NCBI GenBank assembly: GCA_036172665.1
Contig: CM069878.1
Span: 24,231,501-24,295,500, forward strand
Source of the DNA: Prosopocoilus inquinatus
Taxonomy: Eukaryota > Arthropoda > Insecta > Coleoptera > Lucanidae
Direction of reading: 5' to 3'
DNA: 64,000 nucleotides
In this document: positions 10,870-21,391 of the stretch, in pieces
How positions within the stretch are numbered: position 1 is the first letter of the stretch
Layout of the letters: every line of letters starts with the position of its first letter
Position numbers and translations under genes: made by a program
The notes under the pieces: generated by a model
Database searches by the model: none
What the model saw: only the letters and a program-made list of their open reading frames with translations
Told to the model about the DNA's origin: nothing

Positions 10870-13260
10870 AATAATATTTTGAAAACATGTTTGCATATCG
10901 TCTTAGAGTAGAAGAAATGTGAAATGTTAAGTTGTTGATTTACGATTTATTATAGATTTTAGTATCTACCTTTAACCAAACAAGTTAGTCAAAAGTAAAA
11001 TAAGTTGTGATAATTAAAATAATTGCTCAAAATTTGCGTCACTTTTAACTTCGAACGCTTAATTGCGCGTTGCTAAATCACCGGAAGTAACAGAGAAATA
11101 TCAATTAATTTTGATGAAGTGTCAACAAATTTAGGCCATCACTTCAGAGGAATGTTAATGTTGGTAATAATAAAATAGCAATAAAGAGTCAAGGTTGTTT
11201 TTTATGATATTGTTTTAAAATGTTAAAGTATTGCCGATGACGGTGTTAACCACATTAAAAATTATTGCCGACTGGAACACATTAAGCAGGTGTCGTAAAT
11301 AACTTAATTGGTGATGTACGAATTTTATAACGTTGACTTTGTTTGGTTCCTTCGGAAGAATGACGTGAATAACAATTTCCACGAAATCAATTGAATTACA
11401 GTGTCTGCAGAATCAAGGATAATAAAAGGACACCAAGAAGATAATATTTTTTTCGTTGTTTAAATATAATAGATATTATTATGTAGATATCATAGTTTTC
11501 TTTTGAAATCAGTCGGAATTAAGGGGGCAATACATTGAAACAAAAATTTCATTTTTACGAAGACAAACGAGTTACTTATTTCTAGATTGATTTTGTTGCG
11601 CTTCTAAAGGATCCGATCTACAAAATTATTTCGAAATATTCCTCATTTTATTGGTTCATTCGGTAATCTGCTGAGATACGAAACCTATAGTAGTAAAAAA
11701 ATAAGCATTCCTGAGTATTACCAGTATTACTCACTTTTGAAAAAAAAAAATGTATTCAATAGGCCTTTTCCTTTGACTAGAATTTCAAGATTTGAATTGT
11801 CTAAATCATGGGCCGTGACGAAATTATACAGGGAAGGGCAAAAGTATGGAACCGGATGAATATTCCGAAAACTATTTCCAGCAGACATCGGAAGAAATGT
11901 CAACCACAAATGTCAATATTGCCAACATTTGGTAACTTTTTTGATGGCCTAGGCCTTCAATGGGGCTGTTTCCGGACGATTTTGACGAATGTAATACCAA
12001 CATTTCTGGCCAACAATCATTTGAAAGTATTTGCAATTACATTTTTATATTCGTTTCAAAAAGTATAATACGAAACTTTTGCTTTTTTTTCATTATCCCG
12101 CGTTCGCGCATATTCAAAATTCAAAATTGCGCTCACGCGGGAAAAATATGTCCCCGGACTCGGTTCGTAAATAACTATTTAAACTCTTAAGTTCCATTCC
12201 CAGACGTGAACAAATTCGTAATCATTACACACGAGCAGGCAATAACTTGACACTGCCGCTACCTAATTTATCCTTGTGTAAAAATTCTCCGTACTATCAG
12301 GTAGAGTTTATTTAATAAACTACCTAATCACCTAAGGAACGTAGATAACTTAAAAGATTTTATTCAAAAAGTCAGTTGTGCGTTTTACTCTATTGTGGAG
12401 TTCCTTTCCAATGACTTCCGTGACAGAATATGTTAAGAACATATTCAGCCCGATTCTGTAAGTACATTGCTAGCGCTTAACAAGGCAAAAAGTTGTTATC
12501 TTAAAGATTTCTTGCTATCAAGTAATATTGTTTAAATTTGGTATTCGCCAATACGAAATTGTAAGAATCTGATCTGTCATTCTAGCAATTTTTTGCTATG
12601 CCAGTCTTTCACGTAGCAATCGGTTTTGTTCATTGCTACAGCAGCAGCAAAAACTGTAAAATTACAGTAAAAGTTTGAACGTCGTAAGTCTTATTTTAGT
12701 TATTCTGAATCACGAATTTAGTATTAATTCTTAACTTAAATTTTATACATTTTTTAATAAATTTGAACGGAGTTTGAACTTTATGAATGAATTTGAAGGA
12801 TTATAGGCCAAGTAAGTAGAACAAATTTATGTTTAGTAATTTTTAATGTTTTTTTTTTTTAGAAAACGTGGTTACAGTTTAGAATTAACAAGTAACTGTA
12901 TCTGATTGACTGGATTTCGAGAACTACATTCAAAGTTTAAAAATTCACTGACTTCCATTTCCCCATTTCAGATGTTTTTCTAATACGTTTATTATTTTCA
13001 TTTATTTGCATTTTGTGAAATTCTTGGGGTTAAACCGGTTAAATTTTTCCCTTCTGGAAATCCCTTCATTACAGATCGTCACTAAGGATGTAAATGAACA
13101 GGACCGTAGTTTTTCTTCATCTCGGTTCAATTTTTTAAGAAAAAATTCCCAGCCTTTTTTTTGAAAATTATTTATTTGCTTGTAAGACCGGCCCCAAAAT
13201 TATCAAAACATTTTCTTTTCATTATTATAAACACATATTAATGCGTATACTTAAATATAA
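10870..13260. other. No gene; AT-rich intergenic DNA
   Basis: No coding region recognised. A 45-bp hairpin with GC-rich arms lies at 12097-12141. The remainder is AT-rich without clear repeats. Confidence 0.5.
12097..12141. repeat. GC-armed hairpin
   Basis: Inverted repeat with arms starting CCCGCGT and ending ACGCGGG and further matching GCGCA/TGCGC, around an AT-rich loop with a doubled TTCAAAA. No function assigned. Confidence 0.5.
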
Positions 13261-14290
13261 TTAATCAAACGCTCACCCTTTCCTTTGGCTACTGGGAACC
13301 TTCCGCCACCGTCATCGCCCAGTGACACATTGCGTTCATGCAACAATAACATGTGTTTACAATCATATGTCAAGAGTCAACAGTTATTTACTCACCGGGG
13401 ACCCCCGGTCCCCAAGGCCACAACGGTCTGCACTTGCTCCACCGACCCTTAAGGTCTATTTATAACTCACACTCGTGCCTCTACCATATCTCTTAACGGT
13501 ACCAACCTTGGGCCTTCCTAAACTCATTTCTGTTGCTCTCTCATATGTTCCAATTCTCTAAAATATTATTTCCACAAGCACACTCTACATGCACCGCAGA
13601 TAGCCTCACTTAAGTACATGCAAACACGCTCTACCCCACGTCTTGGTACTATCCGACCCGTAGATTCTCTACCACCAATCTACTCTTCCACCAGGTGGTG
13701 TGGCATCTCACCACCGGCCTCCACCTGGCACGTAAGGCTGGTGACAATTCCTCGGGGCCGCCCGCTACATCGGGTCCCCTTGGGATCACCTTGGACCGTG
13801 AACAGTACGTCGTTCACTCTCGGCTGCGTTTTTAAACCCTGTTAGTACGATCCCCCTTCGGGGATGGCTACTCATGCAATGATGTCCCCAACATCCCCGA
13901 CGTCCCAGACATCCCGCAACCACCCCCGCCAACATAGTCCAACTAGTCAGCGGTCAAGTGATGTAGCACCTGCCACGCCTTGCCGAGCCTAAACCCAGGG
14001 GAATCGCTCATTCATACCAAGCAAGAAGTAGATCAAGCTAATTCTCTACATATCACGCAATTTGCTATAATATACAACTTATCTCTAAAGCGTACTGCAT
14101 CTCTCCGGTGTGGCGCACAATATTTCCTAAACACACCCTGTATGTACGGACCCTGTATAGAATACACGCCGACTATAATCGTACGCAAATATCGCATACC
14201 CTGAGCCGCGAACCGCGAGATTGGCCAATAACGCGCTTGCCGTGTAATAATAATTATTCCGCACGTTTTATGTATTATTAATTATTAATA
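13261..14290. other. GC-rich block of unknown origin
   Basis: About 1 kb that is far richer in C (on +) than its surroundings. On the minus strand a TATAAATAG box at about 13455 is followed by G-rich sequence, which would suit a promoter or the regulatory end (LTR or 5' region) of a retroelement, but no matching second LTR, target duplication or coding region was found. Open frames such as the one at 13618-13845 show no family signature. Confidence 0.35.
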
Positions 14291-14436
14291 CCCCAAATAC
14301 TTATTAGCGTGTGCATCGTTTAACAGCATATCAACCACTGCCCCGGCCCTTGGACGAAGCTATGTCGCCCCGACCGATTTTGTTTATTGTTTACAAAAAA
14401 ATTTTGTGCAAATCGTTTTTGATTGCAGTGAGAACC

Positions 14437-14501
14437 TCGAGCAGCCTCTGGACAGCTGTTTCAGCCCTGCTTGGGGCTTCTTCAGCAGAAACGTAGCTCG
14501 A
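14437..14501 (-). ncRNA. Type I hammerhead ribozyme (inverted copy)
   Basis: Same 65-nt ribozyme as at 14719-14783, on the minus strand in the inverted part of the element. Core CTGAAGA, stem II, GAAA and the cleavage triplet GTC are all kept. Confidence 0.82.
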
Positions 14502-14718
14502 CATTCCAAACCAAAAACGACTTGCCCAATTTATTCGCAATTGCGATGTAAGAGTGATGAACATATAAAATAGCGACATCTTACTATCGCTTTTTGACCT
14601 AACATTGTAGTAGGATAGACAAATTGATAGTAAGATGTCGCTATTTTATATGTTCATCACTCTTACATCGCAATTGCGAATAAATTGGGCAAGTCGTTTT
14701 TGGTCTGCAGTGGGAATG

Positions 14719-14783
14719 TCGAGCTACGTTTCTGCTGAAGAAGCCCCAAGCAGGGCTGAAACAGCTGTCCAGAGGCTGCTCGA
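14719..14783 (+). ncRNA. Type I hammerhead ribozyme, unit 1
   Basis: All parts are visible in order: distal stem I TCGAGC (14719-14724) pairing GCTCGA (14778-14783); internal loop TACG/CT; proximal stem I TTTCTG pairing CAGAGG (two G-U pairs); core CTGAAGA (14735-14741); stem II AGCCC/GGGCT around a 6-nt loop; GAAA (14758-14761); a short palindromic stem III ACAG/CTGT without loop; cleavage triplet GTC with the cut expected after 14769. The very short stem III is typical for hammerheads of Penelope elements, satellites and retrozymes, which tend to work as dimers, and tandem units would allow that. Function is self-cleavage of the transcript into unit-length pieces. Confidence 0.87.
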
Positions 14784-15030
14784 GGTTCTCACTGCAATCA
14801 AAAACGATTTGCACAAAATTTTTCTAAAATCTTTCATTATGCTTTGACAGCAAGCATGGCCGCCTTGCATGGGGGACTCATTAGGAGCAAATCCCGCTTC
14901 AATTTGTCTATCCTACTACAATGTTAGGTCAAAAAGCGATAGTAAGATGTCGCTATTTTATATGTTCATCACTCTTACATCGCAATTGCGAATAAATTGG
15001 GCAAGTCGTTTTTGGTCTGCAGTGGGAATG

Positions 15031-15095
15031 TCGAGCTACGTTTCTGCTGAAGAAGCCCCAAGCAGGGCTGAAACAGCTGTCCAGAGGCTGCTCGA
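15031..15095 (+). ncRNA. Type I hammerhead ribozyme, unit 2
   Basis: Exact repeat of the ribozyme at 14719-14783, 312 bp downstream, with the cut expected after 15081. Together the two sites define a 312-nt monomer. Confidence 0.87.
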
Positions 15096-15288
15096 GGTTC
15101 TCACTGCAATCAAAAACGATTTGCACAAAATTTTTCTAAAATCTTTCATTATGCTTTGACAGCAAGCATGGCCGCCTTGCATGGGGGACTCATTAGGAGC
15201 AAATCCCGCTTCAATTTGTCTATCCTACTACAATGTTAGGTCAAAAAGCGATAGTAAGATGTCGCTATTTTATATGTTTATTGTTTAC

Positions 15289-15729
15289 GTTTCTCAAGTG
15301 CCATCTCGCATTCCAACCGTCTGGGCTTATATTCGATGCATTTTAGGCGAAACTGTAATTTCTTAAATTATAGATCCTTTATATTTTTTTTTACTTAATA
15401 AAAATATATCTAACATGCTCTCATTTGGCTGCTCTTAAACAGTTCAAAACTTCGCTTCAAACACCAATAAATCTGACTTTTTTTTATTCAAGTATTAAAA
15501 AAAATGATATTAAAAATTAAATATTATTTTTAAAATAAATAAAATTATTTTAGTGCTAGTTTTACAACTTGTCAAGAAAGTAGAAAATAAATCCCTTCAA
15601 TTATTAAAATATTCCTTTTGTGGCGCCAGGTATTCAAAATCCCACCAATCAAGGTGTAGTGAGTGCTACATCGAAACTATATCGAACGTTAGGCGCATGT
15701 GCGAAAGCTAACTTCACAGGATTCAAATA
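15289..15729. other. No gene recognised
   Basis: AT-rich flank of the hammerhead element up to the next dispersed repeat; nothing identified. Confidence 0.5.
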
Positions 15730-16640
15730 GCGCAGTCCCTTTGTTTAGAAACCTCTGCTTGGTTTACTTCTCGGCAATTTATTCCGATAAAAGCAATAAC
15801 CCGCAATAAAACTTTTTATTTACGTTTAGAAGAACTCGGTCAAGGTCTTGTTGTATACGAATATGAATCTGACTTGCGAACATCTGCATGTTTATTTGTA
15901 TTTTCAACATGCGATAAGTAAGAACGTTTGTTTACGCACCTCTTTGTAATAGACAATAACAATTATGTTAAAAACGAGTACCTAATCTTCGTTAGATTTT
16001 TGCTGAAGTAATTAAACATCTTCGTACGCTAGTTTTGTAACTGCGTTGAAAATGCGTGAAATTATTTTTTAATTATCGCACTAATAGCTGCAGAATAAGT
16101 ATTGCAAGAGCGGAAACTATTTCTCTTGTAAAAACGGAAAGCAAGCATAGGAGTATGATACGATGAAAAATTTAAATAAATTAGATTGCCTGTACACACA
16201 ATAATCTATGGGTTCAAAATAAGTGATTGAATAACTTCGCTAGCTCTCAATCGAACTATTTTATTAATTGTTTACTTTCCAACACAAACCACATGTTTTT
16301 ATAAGGATAATATTGAACCTGAATTTCGCGTCGGCTTAAACCATAAAGACATAAAAGCTCTCGCCTAGTGAAAACGTTTATTTTGTGATTTATTTTTAAG
16401 TTAAGTTTTAATAAACAAATTTATTTTTGCTGTACAAATATAATAAACTGTAGAAATCAACATTGTAAGTTGATTTACAAATTAATACGATCCGTAATCA
16501 TTTTTTAAATTTAACTGCTAAAGTACGGATTAGCACAAAATTGATCATCAATTAATTTAACACGCACTCTTACGAACTTACCTAGTTACAAAATTTATCT
16601 CCTTTTAAAATTAACAAAAAAAAAACACGATACTTGACCT
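15730..16640 (+). repeat. Dispersed 0.9-kb repeat, copy 1
   Basis: About 911 bp from GCGCAGTCC to TTGACCTG, closely matched in reverse orientation at 34608-35501. The sequences diverge abruptly at both borders, as expected for a mobile element. No reading frame, terminal repeat or target duplication was seen, so the class is unknown. Confidence 0.75.
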
Positions 16641-16900
16641 GTTTGTCTAAGTATGTAATTCTTGATTTAATTGAATTAATTGAATTACATACTTATTTAT
16701 TCGTTAGAATAAGAAGTTTCTTCGGGGTCTTTGGACTATTTATTTCCGCATTTCCGTGTTGTTTGGTTAGCTCTTATTTGTAAGGTATCTGACAGTTAAT
16801 TTTAGGTGTTCACATAATTTTTTTTTCCCGATTTATACCTAACATATATAGTTTATTTTAGATTTTCACATATTAATTTATATTTACTTAAATTTAGACA

Positions 16901-18718
16901 TACAGGGTGTCCCGGAGCTCCGTAAAAGCTTCATAACTTTCTTGCTATTCCAGGTATCGATTCAAATTTTTCTTTGTATAATAGCAGCGCTTCCATTGCA
17001 CATTTTAAAATTATTTTCGTTTATATACAGCGTGTCCAAGTATTATAAAAATATTAAAGTTACGTTTTTTTAAATTGAAACACCCCGTTTTGACTTTATT
17101 TTTGGATTCTACAATAAATTTTACGTTAAATTTATTTGAGTCATTTTTACGTATCAATCATACTTTTTGATGTGAGTCAAGTTTTTTTTGAAAATTCCCG
17201 GATGCAAGGTTCCATTCAAAAATTCCTAACTTCTTTTTTCAGTCAGTGCCAAGGCTATGGTCAATCATTTGAGATCAAGCCAAGTCGTGAAGGGATGTTC
17301 CAAGGCTTACTACGATTTTTTGAACACGAAAAATTATAAATAACAAAAATTCCATTTTTTCAAATAGAACACCCTGCTTATTTTCACACCATTCCATAGC
17401 GTTTGTGATAAGCTTTTCAATGATATACAGTTTGTAGGATCCAATTCTGATATTCGACAAGTTATTGAGAAAATAGTAATTTTTAAATGTAAATATTTAA
17501 TAAACAAGTGAATGTTTGGTACCAAAATGAAAAGCGATTAAAATATTCAACCAACGTCGCACCAGTTATGGATATACTGTGTCAAAAAGTGCGAATTTCA
17601 TTGGTTTAATATTTTATTGGCTGTGCATGATTATCCGCAATCAATCAGTAGGACTGCGGCTTTAATTTCAAAATTGACCTCCCAGTTCGCGTGAATTAGA
17701 AGTTCTCTTGATGATTCATGAAATTTCTAACTTGAGTACTCGGGAGAAACTGATATACAAGTTAGTTGGTTTTGAGATTTCTCGAGTACTTAAGTTAAAA
17801 TTTGAAAGTGACATACAAATCAAATTCTCTTGAGATTTCCGAGTACTCAAGTTAGAATTTTCATGAATCATCAAGAGAACATCTAATTCACGCGAACTGG
17901 GAAGATAAATTTGAAATTAAAGCCGCAGTCCTACTGATCCATCGCGGATAATCATGCACAGCGAATAAAATATTAAACCAATGTAATTCGCACTTTTTGA
18001 CACAATATATCCGTAACTAATGCGACGCTGTTTTAAAATATGAATCGCTTTTCATTTTGGCACCAATCTACTAGAAACTTTCAGTTGTTTATTAAATATT
18101 TACATCTAACATTACTATTTTCTCAATAACTCGTCGAACATCAGAATTGGACACTACAAACTGTATATCATTGAAAAGCTTATCAAAAACGCTATGGAAT
18201 GGTGTAAAAATATACAGGGTGTTCTATTTGGAAAAATGGAGTTTTTTTTATTTATAATTATTCATCTTCAAAAGATCGTAGTAAGCCTTGGAACATCCCT
18301 TCACGATTTGGTTTGATCTCGAATGATTGGCCATAGCCTTGGCTTTGACTGAAAAAAAAATCGGTTGCGTTATCTTTAGTGGTATAGAAGTTACGAATTT
18401 TTGAATGGAATCTTGCATCTGGGAATTTTCAAGAAAAAATTGACACATCAAAAAGTATGATTGATACGTAAAAATGACTCAAATAAATTTAACGCAAAAT
18501 GTAGTGTAGAATCCAAAAATGAAGTCAAAATGGGGCGTTTCAATTTAAAATAATGTAACTTTAATATTTTTATAATACTTGGACAGCCTGTATATAAACG
18601 AAAATAATTTTAAAATGTGCAATGAAAGCGCTTCTATTATACAAACAAAATGTAAGTCGATATCTGGAATAGCAAGAAAGTTATGGAACTTTTACGGAGT
18701 TCTGGGACACCCTGTATA
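16901..18718. mobile_element. 1.8-kb near-perfect palindrome (foldback element)
   Basis: Starts TACAGGGTGTCCC and ends in its reverse complement; almost the whole 1818 bp folds back on itself around about 17.81 kb, with arms of roughly 0.9 kb. The left and right arms differ by scattered substitutions and a few small indels. A single arm is present again at 30968-31587. No protein is encoded. Such elements move with help of a transposase in trans; the family that owns TACAGGGTG termini here could be a Tc1/mariner-type element. Confidence 0.85.
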
Positions 18719-18822
18719 TATCTTTTAGGATGATTAACTTGTTGTTAGTTTTAACACTTTTAGGATTTTGTTAGTGTGATTAGGTTGCTTTTAGACATTT
18801 TTTAGTGCTTTTAAGTTGGTAG

Positions 18823-18865
18823 CGTAGTGAAGATGGCAGCTTAGCTGCCGAAATACGTATCTACG
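18823..18865 (+). other. Hammerhead-like relic
   Basis: Stem I CGTA/TACG, TGAAGA, a perfect 6-bp stem II GGCAGC/GCTGCC, GAAA, a palindromic stem III ATAC/GTAT and the triplet ATC are arranged as in a type I hammerhead. The first core base is G instead of C and there is an extra T before stem II, so it should not cleave. Probably the tail of a decayed Penelope-like or retrozyme-like element. Confidence 0.45.
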
Positions 18866-18950
18866 GATATAAAAATTATTGTGGGCGGAGGTTAATTCGA
18901 ATTAACTATGTTAAGGCAGGGCGCAACTTTATGTAGATATGTATAAAGTA

Positions 18951-19875
18951 TATACAGGTTGTTCTTTTACTGTGTGCAAATATTTAATCCTGCAATATAT
19001 CACTATGAATGGTGATTGAACTCATATGTTCTTAACATAAATGTAATAGTTTTCAAGAAAAATGCAGTGGTAGATTTTCACTAAACCGTTTGAGAACTGC
19101 TGGCTGGCATAGCTAAAAGTGGAACGCGGTCGTCTCTTGAATTACTACCCGAAGCCGAAATCGGCCAGGGTCAGTGCCTTATCGGAACTCGAGGAGGAAC
19201 CACGTAATTCTCGCCGCTGCGATCAGCTAGTCCGTCAATGCGTTTACAATTTAAATTAGCTTCACTGCAAGTAATTACAAGTTTAAGTATTAAATTAAAA
19301 TCTAGTGCAATTCAAGAAGCTGCGGTTCGTAATTGCCGAACAAATTAAAAGCGAGGTACAAGCAAATTGTAATTTCTCATTTCATATTATTTTTAAAAGA
19401 CTTATTACAATTTTACATTTACTTTGTTTCCAAGGACCGTAAGTAGTAATACTTTCATTGTTAGCAGCGAGATTTCAGCAAAAGTTTATTTACGTAAAAG
19501 GGTGAAGGAAGAACATTTTTTACGCGCTTGCCAAATTGGTGCATAAATTTTCGGATTTATTCGTCGTTAGTTGATATCGTAAAACATATTACTTCGCTCA
19601 GTGAATTACAATTATAAATAAAATAATAAACGATATCAGTGATTGTTATTACGAAACTCTGCATTGAACATCGAGTGCGTGTTCATACCGAGAGGAAGGC
19701 GAAGTTGACCTTCCTGTCTTTGTCGCACATTTCAACAGTTCCAAACAAGTGGTCCATCCGAAATTTTTTGGCTATGATACGGTAGCCACCAAAAAATACC
19801 CGCAGAAGGCAGCATTTCGCGTACTTATACTGAGGTTTTTTTTATTTGCACACAGTAAAAGAACACCCTGTATAT
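18951..19875. mobile_element. Inverted-repeat element of about 0.92 kb
   Basis: Both ends carry TACAGG(T/G)TGTTCTTTTACTG and continue to match for about 30 bp in reverse orientation. The interior has no recognisable gene. It belongs to the TACAGGGTG-ended group seen many times in the window. Confidence 0.65.
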
Positions 19876-20149
19876 AAAAAAATGTACCTATCTACAGGTT
19901 GATTTGAAAATATGATCTGTTGACAATACGCTAAAATAAAAGGGTGCAGTCACGTGATGTGAAAGAACTTGATTTGGTTTTGCGAACTTTGTCACCGAAA
20001 ATCAAAGTTCCATAAACTTTCACGAGCGTTTATTCAAGACGGTCGTTTGGCGGAAATCAAAGGAAATGGTTCAAGTGTTCGGGGCATAATTGCAAAGCAA
20101 ATAAACAAGTTTTATTTATAAGTTTGTTTTGGGAAAACAGAGTCGCGAA

Positions 20150-20756
20150 ATGAATAAACATCGCGCCGGCCGAAAATATTCCGGCCCTTTCGCGCCGCGC
20201 TCCAAAAAAGACAGATGCGTATTCAGTTCGGTTTAGTTGCGAAGTGTCTGCGTCTTCGATAACATTTGATAAGTTGCGATAGCAATTATTTTGCTTTTAT
20301 TTTATCGTGACGTCTGACGAAGTGGAAATCGAATGTTGGCGAGGAGCACCGACCGGCGTCGTTGTGACGTCGGCGCCCGTGTCCGCCAGTTTCGAACTCG
20401 TCAGTTCGAGGTGACGACGTGCGCGTGTTCTTCGGCGTGCCGTCAAATTTGATCAAAAGTCAAAAAGTTCCAGCAGCTATGATCCGAGGCCCTAAAACCA
20501 CGATAAACGGACACTAATTGCATGAATTCGAAAATAAATCCTGACTTAATTAATTGCGTGTTTTATTTAACTAGTTCTATCTGAATAACAAACATTAAAT
20601 TATTCCACTGCACATTATCGCATTGTGTTCTGTGTACGATGATTGTAAACATTTCAAATAAAGACTGAATAATAAATAAGTTGTGTTTAATAAGACTTTA
20701 GCCTGACAAAGATTACGCACACGTGGATCGCCTGCTCGATTAAATTTTGCTGCTCG
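20150..20756 (+). promoter_or_regulatory. CpG-rich segment, possible promoter and noncoding exon
   Basis: This stretch stands out by many CpG dinucleotides in otherwise AT-rich DNA. It contains an arthropod-type initiator TTCAGTTCGG near 20223, and ends in a strong splice donor CTCG|GTAAGTC at 20757. No long reading frame is present. A first noncoding exon of a host gene whose coding exons lie outside the window would fit, but this is an inference from composition and two short motifs. Confidence 0.35.
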
Positions 20757-21391
20757 GTAAGTCTTGCTACTGTAAAATTTAAACCACTCTTAAACATAGG
20801 ACACGTTGTTATTGTTATTATTGTTGTTGTCTTTAAATTACAATTTCCGTTCGGCGTATGTGACCCATGTTTGATTAAGATTATTCACTTATCTTGCGGC
20901 TGACATATTATCTAATTTATTATTGTTTTTAGTTGAACGTACCTATTTTCATTTATCAGCGCTCGCAACTATAAACATTTGAAACAAAGTTACTGCTTCA
21001 CTTGAAAATTAATGTTTCTGCTGTGATATGAGAATTCTTTCCAACTTCACCACGTAAGTAGTTTTCTCTCCTGAGGGTCAAAATGTTTCCTCCCCCACAA
21101 ACCGATGTTAGGAAAAGGCCGCTCCCTATTCCTCGAATCATTTAATATCAGGAATGTTTATTGAATATTTATTCCTAACAAAATCTTCATTGATGAGTTA
21201 CAATTTGCATTTACATAATAATAAATAATAATAAATTAAATAATGATTCATTCAAACAATGCATTCAAGAATTTTGAATCAAGAAAATTTTGTGTTGCCA
21301 TTCATTAAATTTTTTTTTCTGAAGAATTTATCTGAAATATTTTTTCAAAAATTTTTGTTTTGAACTTAAAGGTAGATGTTTAAGCTTAAAG
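20757..21391. other. No gene; possible intron
   Basis: AT-rich, no coding signal. Another donor-like CACGTAAGTAG lies near 21053. Confidence 0.4.

Larger units (their letters stand above)
14395..15275 (+). mobile_element. Hammerhead-bearing tandem-repeat retroelement (retrozyme/Penelope-like)
   Basis: An 881-bp insertion flanked by a perfect 13-bp direct repeat GTTTATTGTTTAC (14382-14394 and 15276-15288). It consists of an inverted partial copy (14395-14624) followed head to head by direct units with a period of exactly 312 bp (TAAGATGTCG at 14631, 14943 and 15255), the last truncated after about 20 bases. Every full unit contains a type I hammerhead ribozyme. No reverse transcriptase or other recognisable protein is encoded, so it must be mobilised in trans if it moves. 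Inverted 5' piece plus tandem copies plus a variable target duplication is the layout reported for Penelope-like elements, and tandem units of a few hundred bases with hammerheads is that of animal retrozymes. The three copies are nearly identical, hence recent. Confidence 0.82.

Noticed and set aside
10681..10896. Minus-strand frame over the last Rpb4 exon
   Set aside because: Antisense shadow of the Rpb4 coding exon.
14869..15159. 96-codon frame repeated in the hammerhead units
   Set aside because: The unit length 312 is divisible by three, so a chance frame is carried on through copies; the older copy at 27.7 kb does not keep it and the DNA is explained by the ribozyme.
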